NCBI GenBank assembly: GCA_025357895.1
Contig: JANYLL010000068.1
Span: forward strand, 1-6,471
Origin: Ignavibacteriota bacterium
GTDB taxonomy: Bacteria; Bacteroidota; Ignavibacteria; Palsa-1295
DNA: 6,471 nucleotides
Reading direction: 5' to 3'
Shown: positions 1-5,754 of the stretch, piece after piece
How positions within the stretch are numbered: position 1 is the first letter of the stretch
Layout: every line of letters begins with the position of its first letter
The notes under the pieces: model-generated
Database searches by the model: none
Seen by the model: the letters and a program-made list of their open reading frames with translations, nothing else
What the model was told of the DNA's origin: nothing
Translations under genes and position numbers: made by a program

Positions 1-721
1 GCTGGGGCTTCCATCCTCCGGGAAAAAAGTACGAATCTTTTGAACTATCACTATCATGCCCTATCGATTTTGAAAAAAAACCATAGAAAAAATATTCATG
101 AGGTGTGAAATTTGTATCTTCTGCCCACAGCCCGTAATCCCAACCTGTTGGAGGCGCAGTTAAAGACATTAGTGAAGGCGTCTGAATTCCTCCGGCATAA
201 TTCATCAGATAGAATTCGTGAGTGTAGCTTAGAGAGTCAGATAATTTTGATGTAAAAACTAAGCTCCCCTGCAAAGCCGAATAATCTCCTAAGGTTTGTG
301 AATGATTGAGGGCAGCTCTTGATGTTTTTTTGATAGGATCAACTTCGAAATCATTCGCTTGAAGAAACGAAAATCCCGGTGTTGCCGGATTAGAAGTTCG
401 TTCAATCGTTACAAGCACTTCATAGATATTCTCTATCGAGATGTTTTTAATCGTCCCTACCATAATTGCCGTATCCTCTGGAGAAGTATAGGTAATAAGA
501 AGTTGCTTCTTTATTTTCCACCCACTATCAGGTGACGTTTTTACCCACATGAAGTAATATTCTCCTGCACGAAGATTTCGCATTCCAAGCTCGCTCACTA
601 CAAAATTTACTGTTCCGCTACTATCGCTTGGAGGAATATCGGTCGAGGCAGGGTTATCTTTCTTACAGCCATTGACAATAAAAAAGATTGCATAAAATAA
701 AATGAAGTAGCGTTTTTTCAC
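1..721 (-). CDS. Putative secreted lipoprotein, partial (C-terminus beyond window)
   Basis: About 240 residues are visible, and the 3' end lies beyond base 1. I chose the GTG at 721-719 because an in-frame TAA lies 9 nt upstream (it is also the previous gene's stop) and the next in-frame ATG falls after the signal peptide. The N-terminus is a lipoprotein signal peptide: basic MKKR, hydrophobic residues 5-16, then V-N-G-C with the lipidated Cys at 19, followed by KKDNP, a style common in Bacteroidota. A Ser/Asp/Pro-rich linker (about 22-37) follows. The mature part is rich in predicted beta strands and carries the pattern G-x-x-Y-x-x-W twice, at about 53-59 and 193-199. That pattern recalls the C-terminal domains of anti-sigma-K-like proteins, but the match is by eye only. 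It sits last in the five-gene minus-strand run. I do not recognise a specific family, and its function is unknown. The frame is open to the window edge, so nothing suggests a pseudogene. Confidence 0.75.
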   Translation of the reverse strand, partial: MKKRYFILFYAIFFIVNGCKKDNPASTDIPPSDSSGTVNFVVSELGMRNLRAGEYYFMWVKTSPDSGWKIKKQLLITYTSPEDTAIMVGTIKNISIENIYEVLVTIERTSNPATPGFSFLQANDFEVDPIKKTSRAALNHSQTLGDYSALQGSLVFTSKLSDSLSYTHEFYLMNYAGGIQTPSLMSLTAPPTGWDYGLWAEDTNFTPHEYFFYGFFSKSIGHDSDSSKDSYFFPGGWKPQ

Positions 722-730
722 AAATATATG

Positions 731-1108
731 TTATTTCTTTTTAATAACACTCTTCATCGTTGTTTGTTTTTTAGAAGACTTTCTCGTGAGAGCAGAAGGG
801 ACATCTATCTCCATTCTAAGGAGTGCGGCAGCAATAGTTTTTCCCTGAGCATCCTGCTTCAAACTAACCGTCCCACCGCCGCCTAAGGTATTATGAAGCA
901 GAAAATTAAGTGCCCAAAGATTCGGCAATTCGAAACGCTCGACCTTCCCGTTGCATATCCCTTTGAAATGTTTTTTTACTGCGCTTGCTGTTACAGTGGA
1001 TCTTATAAGAGGATAAAATTTTTCTTCGCGGGCTATCAATCCGACATTCGCAGCATCTCCTTTATCACCCGAACGGGCATGACATATCTCTAAAAGTTGT
1101 ACTTTCAT
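731..1108 (-). CDS. AtuA-like ferredoxin-fold domain protein (small partner of AtuA)
   Basis: This encodes 125 residues starting at the ATG at 1108-1106. The frame stays open further upstream, but that part lies inside atuA in another frame and has no family resemblance, whereas MKVQLLEICHARSGDKGD is the usual start of this family. Conserved features are the ARSGDKGDAANVG block (residues 11-23) and a Gly-rich LGGGGTVSL block (75-83). Larger AtuA proteins of other organisms carry this domain as their C-terminal part, so here it is a separately encoded subunit or partner. The start overlaps the atuA stop by one base (TAATG), and a GGAGG lies 10 nt upstream, so translational coupling is likely. 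Residues 109-125 form a basic tail with 8 Lys/Arg in 17 positions, which looks like an addition to the core domain. The molecular function is not established. The family call is firm; a role in acyl-CoA or terpenoid catabolism is only by association. Confidence 0.85.
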   Translation of the reverse strand: MKVQLLEICHARSGDKGDAANVGLIAREEKFYPLIRSTVTASAVKKHFKGICNGKVERFELPNLWALNFLLHNTLGGGGTVSLKQDAQGKTIAAALLRMEIDVPSALTRKSSKKQTTMKSVIKKK

Positions 1109-2484
1109 TATTTCGTTTCCTCCACAATAACTTTCGGAGTCACTGCTGTTTTCCTGAGCAATGCAGGCCAATAAGCAACGACATCACTTGGCTTCGGACG
1201 TCCTCCTGCAAATCCTGTAACGCTTGGTGGTCCGGTTAATATTAGAGGAGCTATGTTTTTTCCGAATTCAACAATAGAATTTTTATCCTGACCGCGAACA
1301 GCAAATTTTACCACCACTTCCTGTACTTCATCTAATCTTACAGGTGTGAGTGGTCCGTGACAGCTATTAACTCCGAGAAATTCAGTGCGCATTTCTTCAA
1401 ATGTACACCCTGATTTTTTCAAACGTGCTCTCAAAATTTTATCGGCAACCATAGCTTTCTCCATTGCATCCGGCCAGGTATAGGTAAGATTGCCTTGCGC
1501 AGAGTAACCGTCATTATAAGACATGGATACTTTATAAAAATCTGTGGCAGGTTTGCCTTTAATACCGAAAACTTTTACTCTGTCTTTGCCAAGATCTTCG
1601 AGATGAATTGAAGTAAAATCTGCAACACAATCGGGCGTAATGTATTCTTTAGGATCTCCGATCTCGTAAAGAAGCTGCTCTGCGACGGTTTGTCGCGAAA
1701 CACGTCCCCCTGTTTTCGGATGTTTGGTAATAATAAATTCACCGTTCGGATATGCTTCAGCAATCGGAAAACCAATATTCGCAAAATCTTTTATGCTCTT
1801 CCAATCTGCGGAAAAATTGCCCCCTGAGCTTTGCGCGCCGCATTCTAAAATATGTCCGGCAACGGTTCCTGAAGCAAGTTTATCCCAATCATGCTCGTCC
1901 CATCCAAATTCATAGATCATCGGAGCGAGCGTAAGACCTGTATCGGTAGTCCTTCCCGTGATAACAATTTGTGCCCCTTGACGAAGTGCTTCAACTATCG
2001 GCATTGCACCAAAATAAACATTTGCACTGAGCACCCGGCTGCGAACATTCGTTAGAGCCTCACCGTTTTCCATATTTTTTAACGGATGTCCGGCTTTGAT
2101 AATCGGATCAATATCATCTAAAATATTATCACCGAGCACAACTCCGACACGGATCGGAATACCGCGTTTTTTTGCAACAGCGAAAATAGCATCACGGCAC
2201 GCTTCGGGATTTACTCCGCCGCCATTAGTAATGACCTTAATATTTTTCTCGACTATATCGGGAAGTATTGCATCGATGACATCGACAAGATCTTTGGCAT
2301 ATCCTGCTTTCGGATCGCGAAGTTTCTGCTTTTGCATAATGGACATCGTGACTTCTGCAAGATAATCCATCATCATATAATCAATCGGCGATTGCTTGCT
2401 TGCCAATTTGACCTGATCGATCGGCGCAGATGGCAGATCACCCCAAAATCCCTGCCCGGAGGCTATGCGTATCTTTTCTTTCAT
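1108..2484 (-). CDS. Acyclic terpene utilization AtuA family protein (DUF1446)
   Basis: This encodes 458 residues from the ATG at 2484-2482. A TTG two codons upstream (2490) is possible but less likely. The protein matches the AtuA/DUF1446 family along its length. It begins with KIRIASGQGFWGD, then has a DYLAE block (about 41-45), a glycine-rich ITNGGGVNPEACRDAI block (about 84-99), an ITGRTTDTGLTLAP block (about 175-188), a GHILECGAQSSGGNFSADW block (about 211-229), and a late YNDGYSAQGNLTYTWPDA block (about 322-339). The family is named after a Pseudomonas gene needed for growth on acyclic terpenes such as citronellol. The reaction is not known, and a cytoplasmic location is inferred because no signal peptide is seen. 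The length is that of the large domain alone, since the C-terminal ferredoxin-fold domain is a separate overlapping gene. No carboxylase, acyl-CoA dehydrogenase or other atu-like gene is nearby, so a terpene role should not be assumed. It lies 48 nt after the MIP channel gene and may be cotranscribed with it or have its own promoter. Confidence 0.88.
   Translation of the reverse strand: MKEKIRIASGQGFWGDLPSAPIDQVKLASKQSPIDYMMMDYLAEVTMSIMQKQKLRDPKAGYAKDLVDVIDAILPDIVEKNIKVITNGGGVNPEACRDAIFAVAKKRGIPIRVGVVLGDNILDDIDPIIKAGHPLKNMENGEALTNVRSRVLSANVYFGAMPIVEALRQGAQIVITGRTTDTGLTLAPMIYEFGWDEHDWDKLASGTVAGHILECGAQSSGGNFSADWKSIKDFANIGFPIAEAYPNGEFIITKHPKTGGRVSRQTVAEQLLYEIGDPKEYITPDCVADFTSIHLEDLGKDRVKVFGIKGKPATDFYKVSMSYNDGYSAQGNLTYTWPDAMEKAMVADKILRARLKKSGCTFEEMRTEFLGVNSCHGPLTPVRLDEVQEVVVKFAVRGQDKNSIVEFGKNIAPLILTGPPSVTGFAGGRPKPSDVVAYWPALLRKTAVTPKVIVEETK
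1119..1123 (-). promoter_or_regulatory. Probable Shine-Dalgarno GGAGG for the small AtuA-like gene
   Basis: On the minus strand GGAGG lies 10 nt before the ATG at 1108. It sits inside the last codons of atuA (Val-Glu-Glu-Thr-Lys-stop). It is the only clear purine-rich ribosome-binding motif in front of a gene in this window. The Glu codons could produce it by chance, so its use is plausible, not certain. It supports re-initiation at the TAATG overlap. Confidence 0.45.
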
Positions 2485-2490
2485 TAACAA

Positions 2491-2519
2491 ATCATAAATT
2501 CTAGTTCGAATAAGAACAA
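2491..2519 (-). promoter_or_regulatory. Candidate sigma-70-like promoter of atuA, possibly leaderless
   Basis: On the minus strand TTGTTC (2519-2514; only TTG matches consensus) and TATGAT (2496-2491; 5 of 6 to TATAAT) are separated by 17 nt. A start site 7 nt after the -10 box would fall on the A of the atuA ATG at 2484, giving a transcript with no leader. The -35 is poor, and in this AT-rich spacer such matches arise by chance. Atypical promoters of Bacteroidota could also differ from this model. It would allow the atuA genes to be expressed apart from arsC. Confidence 0.3.
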
Positions 2520-2520
2520 G
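2501..2520. repeat. 20-bp imperfect inverted repeat upstream of atuA
   Basis: The arms read CT-A-GTTC and GAAC-A-AG around a six-base centre, so six of seven pairs match, with an A/A mismatch in each arm's third position. The repeat overlaps the -35 and spacer of the candidate atuA promoter, so an operator is possible. As RNA it would form a weak, AT-rich hairpin without a following U-tract, which makes a terminator for the upstream channel gene unlikely. Confidence 0.3.
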
Positions 2521-2532
2521 ATGGCGGATGAA

Positions 2533-3183
2533 TTAGTTGGAAGGTGTCCTGTTGAATTTATATAAAGGAACGGCAAGCATCATCCCGACTATCGGCGCTA
2601 AAAGATATAACAATAAATATTCCGTATGTCCGCTTATTAACGCAGGCCCGATAGAGCGTGCAGGATTCATTGATGCTCCCGTAAGCGGTCCGGCAAAATA
2701 TGCCATAAGCAATACTACAGTACCAATAATTATTGCCGGCAGAGTCTTATGTTTTATCTTAAATATATCTATTGCGGCAATAGTTGTCATCAATAAAAAG
2801 GATATGAGGATCTCGATTCCGACTGTTGCCCAGATTGTAAGTGAAGGAAGCGTTGCTCCAAGCGTAGGATTTTTCGGAAAAAGTAAATAAAGAAGAACAC
2901 TTGCAAGTATTGCTCCAATTATCTGAGCAATAATATGCTCAACTGATCTTTTGGCAGAGAACTTCCCCGCAACCACTAATGCAAGTGTAACCGCAGGATT
3001 GAAGTGGCTTTCATGAATTCGTCCGGCATATACAATTGCAGATGCAACGGCAATTCCCCAGATCAAACAGACTCCAAAATGAGTAACGGCGCCAGTCGTT
3101 ACCTCATCCAGCACTATTGCACCGGTTCCTACAAAGACAATAATGAAAGTACCGGTAATTTCGGCAATAATATATTTTCTCAA
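2533..3183 (-). CDS. MIP-family channel, NIP/AqpN-like aquaglyceroporin, likely arsenite channel
   Basis: This is a 216-residue membrane channel with six hydrophobic segments (roughly 4-24, 33-54, 80-101, 116-138, 147-165, 187-208) and the two half-helix NPA motifs HFNPAVT (60-66) and MNPARS (172-177). Aligned by eye to AqpZ, the aromatic/arginine filter is W42, A161, A170, R176. The positions that separate aquaporins from glycerol channels read S177, A181, Y193, L194. Loss of the AqpZ filter histidine and these residues resemble nodulin-26-like channels, which pass uncharged metalloids and glycerol. The start is a TTG at 3183: an in-frame TGA lies just upstream, and MRKYIIAEITGTF aligns with the family N-terminus. 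It begins 1 nt after the arsC stop, so the two genes are almost surely cotranscribed. The likely role is downhill exit of arsenite made by ArsC, as for Sinorhizobium AqpS. Substrate preference is an inference; the fold is certain. Confidence 0.9.
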   Translation of the reverse strand: MRKYIIAEITGTFIIVFVGTGAIVLDEVTTGAVTHFGVCLIWGIAVASAIVYAGRIHESHFNPAVTLALVVAGKFSAKRSVEHIIAQIIGAILASVLLYLLFPKNPTLGATLPSLTIWATVGIEILISFLLMTTIAAIDIFKIKHKTLPAIIIGTVVLLMAYFAGPLTGASMNPARSIGPALISGHTEYLLLYLLAPIVGMMLAVPLYKFNRTPSN

Positions 3184-3184
3184 A

Positions 3185-3664
3185 TTATTTCATAGCTATA
3201 TCTTTCACAGCACGCTCATATTGAACAAACGGCAATGTATTTTCCTGCAAAGCAAATAAATAACGAATGCGCTGTTCGATCTCCGTTGCGATCTTACAGT
3301 AGAACGCACGCTTTTGCTCATCAGTACATTCAAACTCTGCCGGATCATCGAAGCCCCAATGAGCACCGATCTTTTGGACGGGGAATATCGGGCAAGCGTC
3401 TTTTGCGTTATCACAAACAGTTATGATAATATCCCATTGCCCATTAACATAGATATCAAGGGACTTTGATTTTTTATGAGAAATATCCAAGCCCATCTTG
3501 TGCATCGTTTCGATAGCAAGAGGATGAACGTATCCGGAAGGATTTGAACCGGCGCTGAAAGCGATAAACCTGTCGCCGCCAAGATGATTCATCAAACCCT
3601 CTGCCATCTGAGAGCGGCAAGAATTTCCGGTACATAGAAATAGAATTCGTTTTCTAAAGGGCAT
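3185..3664 (-). CDS. arsC: Arsenate reductase ArsC, thioredoxin-coupled (LMW phosphatase fold)
   Basis: This cytoplasmic enzyme reduces arsenate to arsenite. It has 159 residues. The P-loop CTGNSCRS (11-18) gives the nucleophile Cys11 and Arg17 in a C-x5-R motif. The second and third redox cysteines are Cys84 and Cys91 in VCDNAKDACP, with the same spacing of seven as Cys82 and Cys89 of Staphylococcus aureus pI258 ArsC. The DDP motif near 107-109 supplies the general acid. All three cysteines place it in the thioredoxin-dependent class rather than the plain tyrosine phosphatase or glutaredoxin classes. It is somewhat longer than the roughly 131-residue S. aureus enzyme, mainly at the C-terminus. 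The ATG at 3664 is the obvious start and has no clear Shine-Dalgarno. It heads the minus-strand run, immediately before the MIP channel. No ArsR gene is within the window. Confidence 0.93.
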   Translation of the reverse strand: MPFRKRILFLCTGNSCRSQMAEGLMNHLGGDRFIAFSAGSNPSGYVHPLAIETMHKMGLDISHKKSKSLDIYVNGQWDIIITVCDNAKDACPIFPVQKIGAHWGFDDPAEFECTDEQKRAFYCKIATEIEQRIRYLFALQENTLPFVQYERAVKDIAMK

Positions 3665-3767
3665 TCGTCGTTTTTGACTACAATCTGTTAATAACTAAAT
3701 AAGATTTGATGCTGTTAGGTTTCGCGCCAATATTTATTTTCCGTTAACATTTCCTTACATTCATAAC
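3665..3767. promoter_or_regulatory. Divergent intergenic region between arsC and the PfkB-like gene
   Basis: These 103 AT-rich bases must hold the promoters of both divergent genes, but no strong consensus pair is visible. On the plus strand the best candidate is TTGATG (3706-3711) with AATATT (3729-3734), 17 nt apart. A Bacteroidota-like AAGATTTG sits at 3701-3708 without a properly spaced upstream box. Short symmetric elements that might bind a repressor are GTTAATAAC (3687-3695) and GTTAAC (3743-3748), and CTGTTA occurs twice (3685-3690 and 3712-3717). I see no classic ArsR operator. No Shine-Dalgarno precedes either start. Confidence 0.4.
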
Positions 3768-4721
3768 ATGACAAAGCGCATCGGCATAATCGGACAACCA
3801 TGCATTGATGAGATTATCTCGCCAACCGGCGAGATGACCGAACAGGCATTGGGGGGAATCTTGTATTCTTATGCGGCTATAGAGCGTGCTACCAGAGAGT
3901 CAGCAGTGGATGTTGAGTTTCTGCCGCTGACCTGGACTTCAAATCCTGATCGCGAGATCATCCTTCCCTTTTACTCGCTTCTTCATCACTTCAAAGATCT
4001 TTCTAAATTATTTCCGACAGAGTCACTAACCAACCGCGTCCGACTCGTCTATAGTAATGAAACCAACAGAACTGAGCATTGCCCGATCATTTTGCCGCCG
4101 ATGACTTCTGAAGAGCTATCATGGGTTGATCTCGCTTCGCTTGACGGATTATTCATTAATATGATCTCCGGTTTTGATATCTCACTTGACACATTAAAAT
4201 GGATACGATCTCAGACAAGCGCATACATTCATCTTGATGTCCATGCTCTTGTTCTCGGGGAGCTTTCAGAAGATGAAAATAAACCGAGAAAAATCTCGGG
4301 CATAAAAAATTGGAAAGACTGGGTGACGAATGTTGATTCAATACAAATGAATGAAATGGAATCTGATTGGTTTGCCGCTCCGGAAATAATAACGGAGAAG
4401 CAGTTGCTTGCAGAAATACGAAAATTATCGGATAAGCATGGATCACCACAAACTGTCGTGATCACTCGTGCCGAACGCGGCGCAACATCTTTCGATTTTA
4501 AGCACGAGAAAATTTGGAATAAAGAACCGGACAAGAAAACAATTCTTAACACAACCGGCTCAGGCGATGTATTCGGAGCACTTTATACTCTGACAAAAAC
4601 ACTTGGCACTTCAGAGCAGGAAGCTCTCTGGCATGCAGAGACGTGGGCAGGCTGGAATACGGAGTTGCGAAGTTTAGAAGAGATACTTATTGCGCCGCTA
4701 TCGAGCGAGATTATTTCTTAG
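3768..4721 (+). CDS. PfkB-family (ribokinase-fold) sugar kinase-like protein
   Basis: This is a 317-residue protein with the length and layout of PfkB carbohydrate kinases, which phosphorylate sugars, nucleosides or related compounds with ATP. The N-terminal strand RIGIIGQPCIDEI (4-16) is followed by the LGG glycine pair (28-30) that contacts substrate in the family. Asn195 and Glu198 form the N-x-x-E metal/phosphate motif. The C-terminal signature is NTTGSGDVFGA (261-271), with catalytic base Asp267 in the GSGD anion hole. The usual first Asp of the DTTGAGD signature is Asn261, a departure whose effect is unclear. Overall similarity outside the motifs looks low, so the substrate cannot be named. 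The gene is divergent from arsC and convergent with E1 alpha, so it is probably monocistronic. Its TAG stop overlaps the opposing gene's stop. The ATG at 3768 has no Shine-Dalgarno sequence. Confidence 0.82.
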   Translation: MTKRIGIIGQPCIDEIISPTGEMTEQALGGILYSYAAIERATRESAVDVEFLPLTWTSNPDREIILPFYSLLHHFKDLSKLFPTESLTNRVRLVYSNETNRTEHCPIILPPMTSEELSWVDLASLDGLFINMISGFDISLDTLKWIRSQTSAYIHLDVHALVLGELSEDENKPRKISGIKNWKDWVTNVDSIQMNEMESDWFAAPEIITEKQLLAEIRKLSDKHGSPQTVVITRAERGATSFDFKHEKIWNKEPDKKTILNTTGSGDVFGALYTLTKTLGTSEQEALWHAETWAGWNTELRSLEEILIAPLSSEIIS

Positions 4722-5671
4722 GCTATAAATACATTCTTAAATGCCTCTTCCGCATCCGGATCAGGAAGTCCATTCGCATAATCAATCGCCTCTTCGATTT
4801 CTAATTTTGCTTCTTGTTCGATCTCGGTAATTTCTATTTTTGATAAACCTTTTTTAATAAGAAGTTCAGCCGTTTTCCTGACCGGATCTTTCTTATCCCA
4901 CTCTTGCAACATTTCTTTCGGCACATATTCAAAGGCATCATGCTCAGCATGACCGCGCATTCGCATCGTCAGCGTTTCGATGATCGAAGGTCCTTTGCCG
5001 TCGCGGGCATGTTGTACTGCTTTTGCTGTTGCATCATAAACTGCCTCTATATCTGTGCCGTCAACAGTTACTCCGGGAATTCCATAGCCGATTGCGCGAT
5101 CCGATAATTTTGGATTGTGGGATTGCTTTGATAATGGTGTAGAGTAAGCATATTGATTATTCTCGATGATAAGAATTAATGGCAATTCATGAGTAGAAGC
5201 CATCATCAAACCTTCGTGGACTTCTCCGACAGATGCACCGCCATCTCCGATATAATTGAGCACAACGAATCCTGTCTTTGATAATTTCTGAGCCAGCGCT
5301 GCTCCGGCAGCCACAGGGACCATTGCTCCAAGATGAGAAACATTGCCATAAATTTTTCTTTTAGCATCTGCGAAGTGTCCGGTGCCGTCGGTTCCGCGAG
5401 TCATCGAGCCTTTTCGGAAAAGAAAATTTACTGCCATTTCTCGCGGAGTCATTCCGCGCACAAAATGCGCGCCGTTATCACGATGCATTGGGAAGATCAC
5501 ATCACCCTCACCGAGCGCCATTGCTGTACCCACACTCGATGCCTCATTCCCTATTTGTGAATATACTCCGCCAACGATCTTTGATTGACGATAAAGATTT
5601 ATCAGCGCATGATCGAACTCACGCGATAGAAGCATATTTTTATAGGCAAAAATGAGTTGTTCTTTCGTCAT
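4718..5671 (-). CDS. 2-oxo acid dehydrogenase E1 component, alpha subunit (pyruvate or branched-chain type)
   Basis: This thiamine diphosphate-dependent subunit carries out the decarboxylation step of a 2-oxo acid dehydrogenase complex together with an E1 beta subunit. It has 317 residues. The cofactor motif runs from GDG (142-144) through GEVHEG to NN (171-172), as in the family. MRMRGHAEHDAFEY (236-249) contains the conserved RGH of the active-site loop, with His241. HRDNGAHFVRG (63-73) and GTGHFADAKRKIYGN (96-110) are also family blocks. It is slightly shorter than many PdhA proteins but appears complete at both ends. Pyruvate, branched-chain 2-oxo acids and acetoin cannot be told apart by eye. 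Unusually, no E1 beta, E2 or E3 gene lies next to it: a divergent pip gene is upstream and a convergent gene is downstream. The start is the ATG at 5671, probably expressed from the promoter at 5715-5744. Confidence 0.9.
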   Translation of the reverse strand: MTKEQLIFAYKNMLLSREFDHALINLYRQSKIVGGVYSQIGNEASSVGTAMALGEGDVIFPMHRDNGAHFVRGMTPREMAVNFLFRKGSMTRGTDGTGHFADAKRKIYGNVSHLGAMVPVAAGAALAQKLSKTGFVVLNYIGDGGASVGEVHEGLMMASTHELPLILIIENNQYAYSTPLSKQSHNPKLSDRAIGYGIPGVTVDGTDIEAVYDATAKAVQHARDGKGPSIIETLTMRMRGHAEHDAFEYVPKEMLQEWDKKDPVRKTAELLIKKGLSKIEITEIEQEAKLEIEEAIDYANGLPDPDAEEAFKNVFIA

Positions 5672-5693
5672 GGGAACAGGTTTCAGGTTTCCG

Positions 5694-5722
5694 TTGTCAG
5701 ATTAACTGTAATTTTGTATATT
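5694..5722 (+). promoter_or_regulatory. Sigma-70-like promoter for pip
   Basis: TTGTCA (5694-5699, 5 of 6 to TTGACA) and TATATT (5717-5722, 5 of 6 to TATAAT) are separated by an ideal 17 nt. A start near 5729 would give a leader of about 26 nt before the pip ATG at 5755. The same stretch contains TAATTTTG (5709-5716), which fits the Bacteroidota -7 consensus TAnnTTTG but lacks a well-spaced TTTG upstream. Either reading places a promoter here. Confidence 0.55.
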
Positions 5723-5744
5723 AACAACAACAGCAGAATATCAA
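5715..5744 (-). promoter_or_regulatory. Sigma-70-like promoter for the E1 alpha gene
   Basis: On the minus strand TTGATA (5744-5739, 5 of 6) and TATACA (5720-5715, 4 of 6) are 18 nt apart. A start near 5708 would leave a leader of about 37 nt before the ATG at 5671. Its -10 box overlaps the -10 box of the opposing pip promoter at 5717-5720, so polymerase could probably occupy only one at a time. Confidence 0.42.
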
Positions 5745-5754
5745 TCACATAAAA

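Noticed and set aside
73..80. Run of eight A (T on the coding strand) in the lipoprotein gene as a possible phase-variation tract
   Set aside because: The frame is intact through it to the window edge, and eight bases in an AT-rich gene encoding Phe-Phe is unremarkable without strain comparison.
1109..1171. N-terminal extension of the small AtuA-like protein by 21 residues
   Set aside because: The extension is atuA sequence in another frame. The family N-terminus and the TAATG junction support the start at 1108.
2537..2890. A 117-codon open frame on the plus strand opposite the channel gene
   Set aside because: It lies wholly antisense to a clear MIP channel with both NPA motifs, and its translation resembles no protein.
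3665..3767. ArsR operator upstream of arsC
   Set aside because: Only short symmetric elements (GTTAATAAC, GTTAAC) are present. None is long enough or has the TCAAAT/ATTTGA-type arms to support the call.
4229..4552. A 107-codon open frame on the minus strand inside the PfkB-like gene
   Set aside because: It is the antisense of a gene with intact family motifs and has no start signal or recognisable domain.
4680..4760. Bidirectional terminator between the convergent genes
   Set aside because: I found no GC-rich stem followed by a T-run on either strand.
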